DNA of 46,808 nucleotides from an uncultured Rhodopila sp. (GTDB lineage: Bacteria > Pseudomonadota > Alphaproteobacteria > Acetobacterales > Acetobacteraceae): NCBI GenBank assembly GCA_903851415.1, contig CAINOE010000180.1, forward strand, positions 1 through 46,808, in the 5' to 3' direction. The notes beneath the pieces were generated by a model that worked only from the letters and a program-made list of their open reading frames with translations, had not been told where the DNA came from and did not search any database. Shown piece by piece: positions 16,553 through 24,476 of the stretch (positions are counted from its first letter, which is position 1; every line of letters starts with the position of its first letter). The translations under genes were made by a program, and so were the position numbers.

Positions 16553-17815
16553 ATGGCCAGCGCAAGCCAAAGCCAGTTCACCAATCCGCTTGTCAGGTGG
16601 GTCGATAACCGCCTGCCCATCGTCACCCTGATGCAGAAGGAATTCGGCACGTTTCCGGTGCCGAAGAATTTCAATTACTTCTGGAACTTCGGCGCCATAG
16701 CGATGCTGCTGATGGTGGTGATGATCAGCACCGGCGTGGTGCTGGCTATGGACTACATGCCGAACGCCGCCGAAGCCTTCGGCAGCGTTCAGCACATCAT
16801 GCGGGACGTGAACTACGGCTGGCTGGTTCGCTACATGCACCAGAATGGCGCGTCGGTGTTCTTCATCGCGACCTACATCCATACCTTCCGCGGCATCTAT
16901 TACGGATCGTACAAGTCGCCGCGCGAGTTGCTGTGGATCCTCGGCGTCGTCACGCTGCTGATCATGATGTCCACCGCATTCATGGGTTATGTGCTGCCAT
17001 GGGGCCAGATGTCCTACTGGGGCGCCACCGTCATCACCAACATGTTCGCCGCCATCCCGTTCATCGGCGATTACGTCGTCACCTGGCTATGGGGCGGTTT
17101 CGGCGTCGATAGCCCCACGCTGAGCCGCTTCTACAGCCTGCATTATCTGCTGCCGTTCGTGCTGGTGGCGGTGGTTCTGCTGCACATCACGGCCATCCAT
17201 AAGGTTGGGTCGAACAACCCGCTCGGCATCGACGTCAAGTCGCCGCAGGACACGCTGCCGTTCCATCCATACTACACCATCAAGGACTGCTTCGGGCTGT
17301 GCGTCTACCTCGCCCTGTTCGCGGTCCTGGTGTTCTTCGCGCCGGATCTGTTCGGCGACCCGACCAACTTCATTCCGGCCAACCCGTTGCAGACCCCTGC
17401 CGACATCCAGCCGGAATGGTACTTCCTGCCGTTCTATGCCATCCTGCGCGCGGTGCCGAACAAGCTGGGCGGAGTCGTGCTGATGTTCGGCGCCATGGCC
17501 ATTTTGCTGGTGCTGCCGTGGCTGGACACCAGCCCGGTGCGCAGCGCCCGGTTCCGGCCGATATACCGTCCGCTGTTCTTCGTCTGGCTGGCCTCCATCG
17601 TTCTGCTGGGCGCCGTCGGCGCGCACAAGCCGGAAGGCATCTGGGTGATCCTCGGCCGCATCGGCACGATCTATTACTTCGGGCACATGCTGGTGGTGAT
17701 GCCTCTGCTCGGCTGGATCGAACGGCCGTTGCCGTTGCCGGACAGCATCAGCCGCCCGGTCATCAACCGGGGCTCGCTGCCGCGCGGCGCGTCCGTAGCG
17801 GAGATCCGGTCATGA
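16553..17815 (+). CDS. petB: Cytochrome b subunit of bc1
   Basis: A 420-residue integral membrane protein with eight predicted helices. The paired haem-ligand histidines are visible (IATYIHTFRGIYYGSYKSPRE and LPFVLVAVVLLHITAIH). The quinol-site motif PEWYFLPFYAILRAVPNK (a bc1-type PEWY) and the GYVLPWGQMSYWGATVIT loop are intact. ATG at 16553 follows ccggagg; upstream codons overlap petA and are not family sequence. Its stop overlaps the petC start as ATGA. It is the quinol-oxidising core of the complex. Confidence 0.96.
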   Translation: MASASQSQFTNPLVRWVDNRLPIVTLMQKEFGTFPVPKNFNYFWNFGAIAMLLMVVMISTGVVLAMDYMPNAAEAFGSVQHIMRDVNYGWLVRYMHQNGASVFFIATYIHTFRGIYYGSYKSPRELLWILGVVTLLIMMSTAFMGYVLPWGQMSYWGATVITNMFAAIPFIGDYVVTWLWGGFGVDSPTLSRFYSLHYLLPFVLVAVVLLHITAIHKVGSNNPLGIDVKSPQDTLPFHPYYTIKDCFGLCVYLALFAVLVFFAPDLFGDPTNFIPANPLQTPADIQPEWYFLPFYAILRAVPNKLGGVVLMFGAMAILLVLPWLDTSPVRSARFRPIYRPLFFVWLASIVLLGAVGAHKPEGIWVILGRIGTIYYFGHMLVVMPLLGWIERPLPLPDSISRPVINRGSLPRGASVAEIRS

Positions 17816-18573
17816 ACAGGTTCGTTCTCATCCTTGCGCTGGCCGGTCTCACGCTCGGCGCGCCAGCCCGGGCGGAGGAAGCCGACACGCTGACGCCGCC
17901 GTCGCAAAGCTGGAGCTTCGCCGGACCGCTCGGGACGGTCGATCAGGCTGCGGCGCAACGCGGGTTCCAGGTCTATGCCGATGCCTGCTCCAACTGCCAC
18001 GGGTTGAAGTATCTGCATTACCGCGACCTCAGCGGCATCGGCTTCACCGAGGACCAGATCAAGAAGATCGCGGCCAGGTTCGAGGTGCCCGCCGGCTTCG
18101 ACAACCAGGGCAACCTCGTGACCAAGGCCGCGACGCCGGCGAGTGCGTTCCGTAATCCGTTTCCCAACGACGAGGCGGCGCGCGCGATGCTGAACGGGGC
18201 GCTGCCGCCCGATCTGTCGCTGATCACCAGCTCGTTCCCGAACGGGCCGAATTACATCTACGCACTGCTGACCGGCTATCGCGATCCGCCGGCGGACCTG
18301 AAGCTCGCGGACGGGATGAACTTCAACCCGTACTTCCCCGGCCACCAGATCGCCATGCCGCCGCCGCTCAACGAGGGCGACATCACCTACACGGACGGGA
18401 CGGCGTCAACGGTGGCGCAGAATGCGCATGACGTCGTCACCTTCCTGGCCTGGGCGGCGCATCCGGACATGGTGCAGCGCAAACGTATCGGCTTTGGCGT
18501 GGTGTTGTATTTCCTGGGGATGGCCGGCGTCACCTTCGCGCTGAAGCGCCGGATCTGGCACGGCGTGCATTGA
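17812..18573 (+). CDS. petC: Cytochrome c1 subunit of bc1
   Basis: A 253-residue cytochrome c1 with a signal peptide (ending APARAEE). The haem motif is C59-S-N-C62-H63, preceded by the family block RGFQVYADACSNCHGLKYL. The axial methionine is in the QIAMPPPL region, and one C-terminal anchor helix (about 226-244) is present. ATG at 17812 overlaps the petB stop. It accepts electrons from the Rieske protein and passes them to soluble cytochrome c. It ends seven bases before the convergent response regulator gene, with no room for a terminator. Confidence 0.95.
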   Translation: MNRFVLILALAGLTLGAPARAEEADTLTPPSQSWSFAGPLGTVDQAAAQRGFQVYADACSNCHGLKYLHYRDLSGIGFTEDQIKKIAARFEVPAGFDNQGNLVTKAATPASAFRNPFPNDEAARAMLNGALPPDLSLITSSFPNGPNYIYALLTGYRDPPADLKLADGMNFNPYFPGHQIAMPPPLNEGDITYTDGTASTVAQNAHDVVTFLAWAAHPDMVQRKRIGFGVVLYFLGMAGVTFALKRRIWHGVH

Positions 18574-18580
18574 ACGGCTG

Positions 18581-19240
18581 TCAGGCGCCCGCCGCCTGAC
18601 GCCCGGGCAGGCCGTCGCCGCGGACCGCGACGATGGCCTGCGCCCGGGTTTCGACGCCGAGGCTGCGCAGGATGGCGGTGACATGCACCTTCACCGTCAT
18701 GTCGCTGATCGCCAGTTCGCGGGCTATCTGCTTGTTCGACTTTCCCTCCACCAGCTTTTCCAGCACGGCGGCCTGGCGGGGGGTCAGCGCCACCCCCGTC
18801 TCGCCTCCGGCATGATCGCTGTCGCGCCGTATCGGCTCGGTGCCGGGCGGCAGGTAGACCCCGCCTGCCAGCACGACCTGCAACCCCTCGATCATCGTCT
18901 CCATGGAGGAGGCTTTCGGGATAAAGCCGACGGCGCCGCACAGCATGGCCCGGATGATCGTGTCGCGCTCCTCGATCGCGGAGATCACCACGATCGGCGT
19001 GGCCGGCGCCGCGGCGCGGAAGCGCAACAGGCCGGACAGGTCGCTCGAATCCGGCAGGCATATGTCAAGGGTGACGAGGTCCAGGTCCGGCGTGGCCGCT
19101 GCATGGCCGAAAGCCTCCTGGAAGCTGGAGGCTTCGTGGTAGGTGGCGTCCCAGCCCTTGGCGGCGAACAGGCGTCCGATGATGTCGCGGATCGCCGCCC
19201 GGAACAGGGGATGGTCATCGATGATCAGAATCGTCTGCAT
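18581..19240 (-). CDS. LuxR-type response regulator, copy 2
   Basis: A 219-residue close paralogue of the regulator at 12457-13107, sharing long identical runs such as IIGRLFAAKGWDA and MLCGAVGFIPKASSM. Phospho-acceptor D59 (LVTLDICLPD), the FIPK lysine and the LuxR DNA-binding helices are intact; differences concentrate in the linker after VYLPPGT. ATG at 19240 aligns with copy 1 and drops a 55-codon upstream extension. It is divergent from alcohol dehydrogenase 2, repeating the arrangement of copy 1. The two proteins probably recognise similar DNA sites. Confidence 0.88.
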   Translation of the reverse strand: MQTILIIDDHPLFRAAIRDIIGRLFAAKGWDATYHEASSFQEAFGHAAATPDLDLVTLDICLPDSSDLSGLLRFRAAAPATPIVVISAIEERDTIIRAMLCGAVGFIPKASSMETMIEGLQVVLAGGVYLPPGTEPIRRDSDHAGGETGVALTPRQAAVLEKLVEGKSNKQIARELAISDMTVKVHVTAILRSLGVETRAQAIVAVRGDGLPGRQAAGA

Positions 19241-19425
19241 CCCGCTCTGCTCCGTCACGTCCAGGCCCGCTGCCGCGTCTCTTAGCACGATCCTGCCCGC
19301 GGCGCGCGCCACCGGGGATTTATTTTGCGCCGCAGCGCCTTTTCTCTCCGCGGGATGATTTATTTTTGGCAGCAGTGTGCAAAAACCGGACGCCCCATGC
19401 TGCATTGCACAAACTACTCTGCCTA

Positions 19426-19442
19426 TACGACCTTTGGGCTAT
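19426..19442 (+). promoter_or_regulatory. Conserved 17-bp element, copy 2
   Basis: tacgacctttgggctat, identical to 13540-13556, sits 89 bases before the ATG of dehydrogenase 2 (copy 1 is 87 before its ATG). The surrounding 19241-19531 intergenic region otherwise holds no gene. It includes a T-rich stretch near 19345-19370 and a ribosome site cggagga just before 19532. Confidence 0.7.
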
Positions 19443-19531
19443 TTCGTCTGTCATGTGCTAACGCTACTGACCCGTCCAAGATTGCCGGTTCATGAACCCG
19501 GCGGCAGCGGACACTCGGAGGAACAATAAGA

Positions 19532-21241
19532 ATGACATCCAAATTCAGGTTGTTGGGCAGCGCGGCCATTCTCGGGGCGATGCTGGCGGGCTTCGTATCC
19601 GCCAACGCGGCCGATGCGCCCTCCAGGGCCGCCGACGCCAACGGCTGGGCCGTCTACGGGCACGGCTACGACAACACGCGGTACAGCCCGCTGGATCAGA
19701 TCAACGCAAAAAACGTTTCCAAGCTGAAGCTGGCATACGCCTTCTCGCTGGGATCGTTGCGCTCCAATGAGGCGACGCCGATCGTCGTGGGCGACACGCT
19801 GTATGTCGCCTCGTCCTGGGGGCCGAAATACGTCTATGCGCTCGACGCCAAGACCGGCGCGCAGCGCTGGAAGTATGAGCCGGAGATCCCCGACGATGTG
19901 CTGCAATACGCCTGCTGCGACGTCAACACCCGCGGCGTGACCTATGCCGACGGCAAGATCTTCGTCGGCCGGCTGGACGGCAAGCTGTCTGCGGTTGATG
20001 CCAAGACCGGCAAGGAGCTTTGGACCACGGACGTCGTCGATTACAAGGCGGGCGCGGTCATTACGTCGCCGCCGGTGGTGGTGCGCGACAAGGTGATTAC
20101 GGGCTTCGGTGGCGGCGAGTATGGCGTGCGCGGCAGCCTGCAGGCCTATGACATCAACACCGGCAAGGAAGTCTGGAAGACCTGGACCGTGCCGTTGGCG
20201 AATGAGCCGGGCGGCGATAGCTGGAAAGGCGACAGCGCCCAGCACGGCGGCGGCGTGGCCTGGCTCATCGGCTCCTATGACCCGAAGTCCGATTCCGTCT
20301 ATTGGGGCACCAGCAATCCCGGCCCGTGGGCCACGGCCGTCCGCAGCACGGGCGATGGCAACTACGGCAAGCTGACCAACCTGCATACCTCCAGCACGCT
20401 GTCGATCAATCCGGATACCGGCGCGATCAAGTGGGCCTATCAGGGCACGCCGGCCGACGCCTGGGACTATGACGGCGTCAACGAGTTGCTGCTGACGGAC
20501 CTGAAAATCGGCGGCAAGGAGACCCCGGTCGGGTTGAAGGCGGACCGCAACGGGTTCTTCTATGTGCTGAACCGCGAGACCGGCAAACTGATCTCGGCCG
20601 AGAAGTTCGTGCCGACCAACTGGGCGTCGAAGATTGATCCCGTGACGACACGGCCGGTCGAAGACCCCGACAAGCGGCCGGGGCCGAACCACCCGGCGAA
20701 AAACATCTGCCCCAACCTGATTGGCGGCAAGAACTGGCAGCCGATGTCGTACAGCCCGAAGACCGGGCTGGTCTATATCCCTTCGAACAATATCTGCCAG
20801 GACATGTCGGAGCTGAAGGACGTCGAATACCGCAAGGGGGTGTTCTTCCTCGGCAAGGATTTCACCGCGCTGCCCGGGCCGGGCGGCTATCTGGGCGATA
20901 TCCAGGCATGGGACCCGGTGGCGCAGAAGGCGGTCTGGCATAACAAGGAGCCGCTTCCGTTCAACGGCGGCACCCTGGCGACAGGCGGCGACCTGGTGTT
21001 CTACGGCAACCTGCTGGGCTACTTCAAAGCGGTTGACGCCAAGACGGGCAACGAGCTTTGGAAGGTGCAGCTTGGAACCGGCGTCGGCGCGGGGCCGATC
21101 AGCTACTCCATCGACGGCAAGCAGTATATTGCCATCGTTGCCGGCCGGACCGCCGCGATCCCGGCCTTCCTTGGCGATATCGGCAAGCAGATGACCGACG
21201 CGACCCCGGAAGGCGGCACGCTTTTCGTGTTCACGGAGTGA
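19532..21241 (+). CDS. Lanthanide-type PQQ alcohol dehydrogenase 2
   Basis: A 569-residue periplasmic quinoprotein, very similar along its whole length to dehydrogenase 1. The signal peptide ends near FVSANAADA. Vicinal cysteines are C128-C129 and the metal motif WDYDG places D312 and D314, again the lanthanide-type arrangement. ATG at 19532 follows cggaggaac. The next gene encodes a binding-protein/cytochrome fusion rather than a simple cytochrome. The two dehydrogenases differ at scattered positions (for example KLSAVDAKTG against KLAALDAATG), so they are established paralogues rather than a fresh duplication, and may differ in substrate or metal preference. Confidence 0.9.
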   Translation: MTSKFRLLGSAAILGAMLAGFVSANAADAPSRAADANGWAVYGHGYDNTRYSPLDQINAKNVSKLKLAYAFSLGSLRSNEATPIVVGDTLYVASSWGPKYVYALDAKTGAQRWKYEPEIPDDVLQYACCDVNTRGVTYADGKIFVGRLDGKLSAVDAKTGKELWTTDVVDYKAGAVITSPPVVVRDKVITGFGGGEYGVRGSLQAYDINTGKEVWKTWTVPLANEPGGDSWKGDSAQHGGGVAWLIGSYDPKSDSVYWGTSNPGPWATAVRSTGDGNYGKLTNLHTSSTLSINPDTGAIKWAYQGTPADAWDYDGVNELLLTDLKIGGKETPVGLKADRNGFFYVLNRETGKLISAEKFVPTNWASKIDPVTTRPVEDPDKRPGPNHPAKNICPNLIGGKNWQPMSYSPKTGLVYIPSNNICQDMSELKDVEYRKGVFFLGKDFTALPGPGGYLGDIQAWDPVAQKAVWHNKEPLPFNGGTLATGGDLVFYGNLLGYFKAVDAKTGNELWKVQLGTGVGAGPISYSIDGKQYIAIVAGRTAAIPAFLGDIGKQMTDATPEGGTLFVFTE

Positions 21242-21245
21242 CGTG

Positions 21246-22406
21246 ATGCGGCTTGGTTTGCGTATCAGCCGTCTCGCCCTGGCCCTGGCCATCGGCGCCG
21301 CTTTTGCGGTGCCGAACCGGGGCGGGGCGGAAGTCCCGGCGCAGCCGTTACGGGTATGCGCCGATCCGGATGACTTGCCGTTCAGCAGCGCCCGGGCCGG
21401 AACGCCGGGGCTTTATATCGAACTCGGCCAGCAGATCGCGCAGTCGCTTGGGCGCCCGTTCGAGCCGGTTTGGGCGCTGAGCTACTTTGGCAAGCGGGCG
21501 GTGCGCACGACGCTGCTGGCGAAGACCTGCGACGCTTTTGTCGGGTTGCCGGGCATCAAGGGTTTCATGGGGCCGCAACTGGTCTATTCGAAACCGTTCC
21601 TGCACATTGGCTACGCCATCATGGCGCCGGCCGGCGCGCATATCACCCGGCTGGACGATCTGTCCGGCAAGCGCGTGGCGGTGCAGTTTTCCACGCCGCC
21701 GCAGATGGTCCTGGCCGAACGGGACGACGTGAAGCCGGTGACGTTCCTCAACCCCGAGGAGGCCGTGAAGGCGCTCGAGCACCATGACGTCGATGTGGCG
21801 TTCATCTGGGGGCCGGTGGCCGGCTACCTCAACAGAACGTCCTTGCACGACGCTTACGAGGTGACCCCGATCGCCGGCGAGGGCATGCAGTATCCGGTGA
21901 AGATCGGCTTCAACCGGGCCGATATCGATCTTCGCGACAAGGTTGACGAGGCGCTTGACGCGGCGCGGCCGGCGGTGGCCGATCTGGCGGCGAAATACGG
22001 GCTGCCGACGGCGGCCCCGATCGAACTGGCGAGCCTGGACGATACGTCCTCGCCGATCATGATCCTGGCCTCCAGCAGCGAGCCGGAACCGCCCGCGGCG
22101 GCACAGCAGGCGACGGCCGAACCTGCCAGGGACGCCACTCAGCCCGATCCAGATGCCGTCGCCGAGGGGCACGCGATCTTCAACGGCACCTGCTCGCACT
22201 GCCACGGTCCCGACGCGGTCCAATCGGTCCGCAAGATCGATCTGCGCCTGTTGCACCACCGGTACGGCGACAACACGGCAACGGTGTTCCACGAAACGGT
22301 GACCAAAGGCCGCCCGGCGAAGGGCATGCCAAACTGGAGCGCAGTGTTCAGTGAAGACGATTTCAAGAAAATCTACGCTTACCTGAGCACGATACAGACC
22401 GACTGA
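21246..22406 (+). CDS. XoxJ-like binding domain fused to cytochrome c
   Basis: A 386-residue periplasmic fusion. After a signal peptide (about 1-30), residues 33-260 form a family-3 solute-binding fold typical of the quinoprotein-associated MxaJ/XoxJ proteins (PLRVCADPDDLPFSS near the start, then GKRVAVQFSTPPQ, VDVAFIWGPVAGY). A Pro/Ala/Gln-rich linker (about 275-305) leads to a cytochrome c domain with C316-S-H-C319-H320 and KGMPNW as likely axial methionine. XoxJ proteins are thought to interact with and activate XoxF, and XoxG is the electron acceptor; here both roles would sit on one chain. ATG at 21246 (GTG one codon earlier also possible) is four bases after the dehydrogenase stop. Confidence 0.85.
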   Translation: MRLGLRISRLALALAIGAAFAVPNRGGAEVPAQPLRVCADPDDLPFSSARAGTPGLYIELGQQIAQSLGRPFEPVWALSYFGKRAVRTTLLAKTCDAFVGLPGIKGFMGPQLVYSKPFLHIGYAIMAPAGAHITRLDDLSGKRVAVQFSTPPQMVLAERDDVKPVTFLNPEEAVKALEHHDVDVAFIWGPVAGYLNRTSLHDAYEVTPIAGEGMQYPVKIGFNRADIDLRDKVDEALDAARPAVADLAAKYGLPTAAPIELASLDDTSSPIMILASSSEPEPPAAAQQATAEPARDATQPDPDAVAEGHAIFNGTCSHCHGPDAVQSVRKIDLRLLHHRYGDNTATVFHETVTKGRPAKGMPNWSAVFSEDDFKKIYAYLSTIQTD

Positions 22407-22465
22407 GTCTGCGCAGATGCGAAACGCCCGGCATTGTGCCGGCGAGAACCGACTGGAGAGGAAAT

Positions 22466-23986
22466 ATGGTGGATAAAGCCCTTGCTGAACTTGCCCGCAC
22501 CGTTAAGATCAGGCGGCAATACGACAACTTCATCGGCGGCGAATGGGTCCCGCCGGTTCGCGGTCAGTATTTCGACAACGTCTCGCCGGTCAACGGCAAG
22601 GTCATCGCCCAGGTTGCCCGTTCGACCGCCGAGGACATCGAGCTGGCGCTGGACGCGGCGCACAAGGCAAAGCACGCATGGGGCAAGACCTCTCCGGCAG
22701 ATCGCTCGCGGGTCCTGAACAAGATCGCCGATCGGCTGGAAGAAAAGGCGGCGACCTTGGCGCTGGCCGAGACGCTGGACAACGGCAAGCCGATCCGCGA
22801 GACGACGTTTGCTGATGTGCCGCTGGCGATCGATCATTTCCGTTACTTCGCCGGTGTGATCCGCGGCCAGGAAGGCACCATCTCCGAGATCGACGCCACC
22901 ACGGTCGCGTATCATTTCCATGAGCCGCTGGGCGTCGTCGGTCAGATCATTCCGTGGAACTTCCCGCTGCTGATGGCGGTTTGGAAGCTGGCGCCGGCGC
23001 TGGCCGCCGGCAACTGCGTCGTGCTGAAGCCGGCCGAACAGACGCCGCTCAGCATCCTGGTTCTGGTTGAGCTGATCGCCGATCTGCTGCCGCCCGGCAT
23101 CCTGAACGTGGTCAACGGGTTCGGTATCGAGGCCGGCAAGCCGCTCGCGCAGAACAAGCGGATCGCCAAGATCGCCTTTACCGGTGAGACGACCACAGGC
23201 CGGCTGATCATGCAGTACGCTTCGGAAAACCTCATTCCGGTCACGCTGGAGCTGGGCGGCAAGTCGCCGAACATCTTCTTCGCCGACGTGATGAACGAAG
23301 ACGACGCGTTCTTCGACAAGGCGCTCGAAGGCTTCACCATGTTCGCGCTGAACCAGGGCGAAGTCTGCACCTGCCCGAGCCGCGCGCTGATCCACGAAAG
23401 CATCTACGAGCGCTTCATGGAGCGTGCGCTGAAGCGCGTCGCCGCCATCACCCAGGGCAACCCGTTCGATCCCACCACCATGATCGGCGCCCAGGCTTCC
23501 AACGACCAGCTTGAGAAGATCCTGTCCTATATCGACATTGCCCATCAGGAAGGTGCCAAGATCCTGGCCGGCGGCAAGCGCAAGATCCTTACCGGCGACC
23601 TGGCGGAAGGCTATTACATCGAGCCGACGGTGCTGTTCGGCAACAACAAGATGCGGGTGTTCCAGGAGGAAATCTTCGGGCCGGTCGTGTCCGTGACCAC
23701 CTTCAAGGACGATGCGGAGGCGCTGGAGATCGCCAACGACACGCTGTATGGCCTCGGCGCCGGCGTGTGGACCCGCGACGGCACGCGCGCCTACAACTTC
23801 GGCCGCGAGATCCAGGCCGGACGCGTCTGGACCAACTGCTACCATCTGTATCCGGCGCACGCGGCGTTCGGCGGCTACAAGCAGTCGGGCATCGGGCGCG
23901 AGACCCACAAGTCGATGCTTGACCACTACCAGCAGACGAAGAATATGCTCGTCAGCTACAGCCCGAACGCACTGGGCTTCTTCTAA
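22466..23986 (+). CDS. exaC: NAD-dependent aldehyde dehydrogenase (ExaC type)
   Basis: A 506-residue cytosolic aldehyde dehydrogenase. Catalytic C301 lies in NQGEVCTCPSRA and the general-base glutamate in LELGGKSPN. NAD-binding segments include IPWNFPLLMAVWKLAPALA and FTGETTTGR. The sequence is of the acetaldehyde-oxidising ExaC/AldB type that accompanies ethanol-oxidising PQQ dehydrogenases. ATG at 22466 follows ggagagga. It lies 59 bases after the fusion gene and would oxidise the aldehyde made in the periplasm once it enters the cell. Confidence 0.92.
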   Translation: MVDKALAELARTVKIRRQYDNFIGGEWVPPVRGQYFDNVSPVNGKVIAQVARSTAEDIELALDAAHKAKHAWGKTSPADRSRVLNKIADRLEEKAATLALAETLDNGKPIRETTFADVPLAIDHFRYFAGVIRGQEGTISEIDATTVAYHFHEPLGVVGQIIPWNFPLLMAVWKLAPALAAGNCVVLKPAEQTPLSILVLVELIADLLPPGILNVVNGFGIEAGKPLAQNKRIAKIAFTGETTTGRLIMQYASENLIPVTLELGGKSPNIFFADVMNEDDAFFDKALEGFTMFALNQGEVCTCPSRALIHESIYERFMERALKRVAAITQGNPFDPTTMIGAQASNDQLEKILSYIDIAHQEGAKILAGGKRKILTGDLAEGYYIEPTVLFGNNKMRVFQEEIFGPVVSVTTFKDDAEALEIANDTLYGLGAGVWTRDGTRAYNFGREIQAGRVWTNCYHLYPAHAAFGGYKQSGIGRETHKSMLDHYQQTKNMLVSYSPNALGFF

Positions 23987-23994
23987 CCGGCAAT

Positions 23995-24026
23995 GGGCCG
24001 GGACCCCTTTCCCGGGGTTCCGGCCC
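23995..24026 (+). other. Strong hairpin between exaC and DUF779 gene
   Basis: Arms gggccgggacccc (23995-24007) and ggggttccggccc (24014-24026) pair over 13 bp, with one G-U pair in RNA, around a six-base loop. No T-run follows, so it looks like an RNA-stability or partial-termination element rather than a standard terminator. Confidence 0.7.
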
Positions 24027-24045
24027 GCCCACCGCGGAGGATGCG

Positions 24046-24429
24046 ATGACTCAACGAGTACTCATCACGCCCGAAGCGGAAGCCGTGGTCGATCGCCTGC
24101 GGGCGGTCCATGGTCCGTTGATGTTCCATCAGTCCGGCGGATGCTGCGATGGCAGCGCGCCGATGTGCTATACGAAGGGCGAATTCCATACCGGCGCGCA
24201 GGACGTGCTGATGGGGGAGATCGCCGGCTGCCCGTTCTTCATGGGCGCGGCGCAGTTCGAATATTGGCGGCACACGCAATTGATCATCGATGTGGTGAAG
24301 GGACGCGGCTCCGGCTTTTCGCTGGAGGCGCCGGAGGGCGTGCGTTTCCTGACTCGCTCGCGCGTGTTCACGGACGACGAGGTCGCCGAGCTGGAAGCGG
24401 CCGGTGCGGTGCCGACCGGCGCCGCGTAG
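24046..24429 (+). CDS. DUF779 protein
   Basis: A 127-residue DUF779 protein, often encoded beside acetaldehyde/aldehyde dehydrogenases such as exaC and here 59 bases after it. The conserved block FHQSGGCCDGSAPMCY contains a Cys-Cys pair and a third cysteine that could bind metal; a fourth conserved cysteine is in IAGCPFFMG. No signal peptide or membrane segment is visible. ATG at 24046 follows cggagg. The biochemical role is not known to me; a support role for the aldehyde dehydrogenase is inferred from context only. Confidence 0.85.
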   Translation: MTQRVLITPEAEAVVDRLRAVHGPLMFHQSGGCCDGSAPMCYTKGEFHTGAQDVLMGEIAGCPFFMGAAQFEYWRHTQLIIDVVKGRGSGFSLEAPEGVRFLTRSRVFTDDEVAELEAAGAVPTGAA

Positions 24430-24434
24430 ACGTC

Positions 24435-24455
24435 GCCCGCTTGTGGTAAGCGGGC
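24435..24455 (+). terminator. Hairpin after DUF779 gene
   Basis: A perfect 8-bp stem, gcccgctt (24435-24442) and aagcgggc (24448-24455), surrounds a gtggt loop six bases after the DUF779 stop. It is followed by aagttcac, with no T-run. It may partly separate exaC-DUF779 from the transporter genes. Confidence 0.45.
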
Positions 24456-24476
24456 AAGTTCACTACGAACATCGCT

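Noticed and set aside
19490..21292. 600-residue minus-strand frame over dehydrogenase 2
   Set aside because: Arg/Ala/Gly/His-rich shadow of a clearly coding plus-strand gene; no family motif.
22379..23926. 515-residue minus-strand frame over exaC
   Set aside because: Antisense shadow created by GC-biased third positions; exaC has full catalytic motifs.
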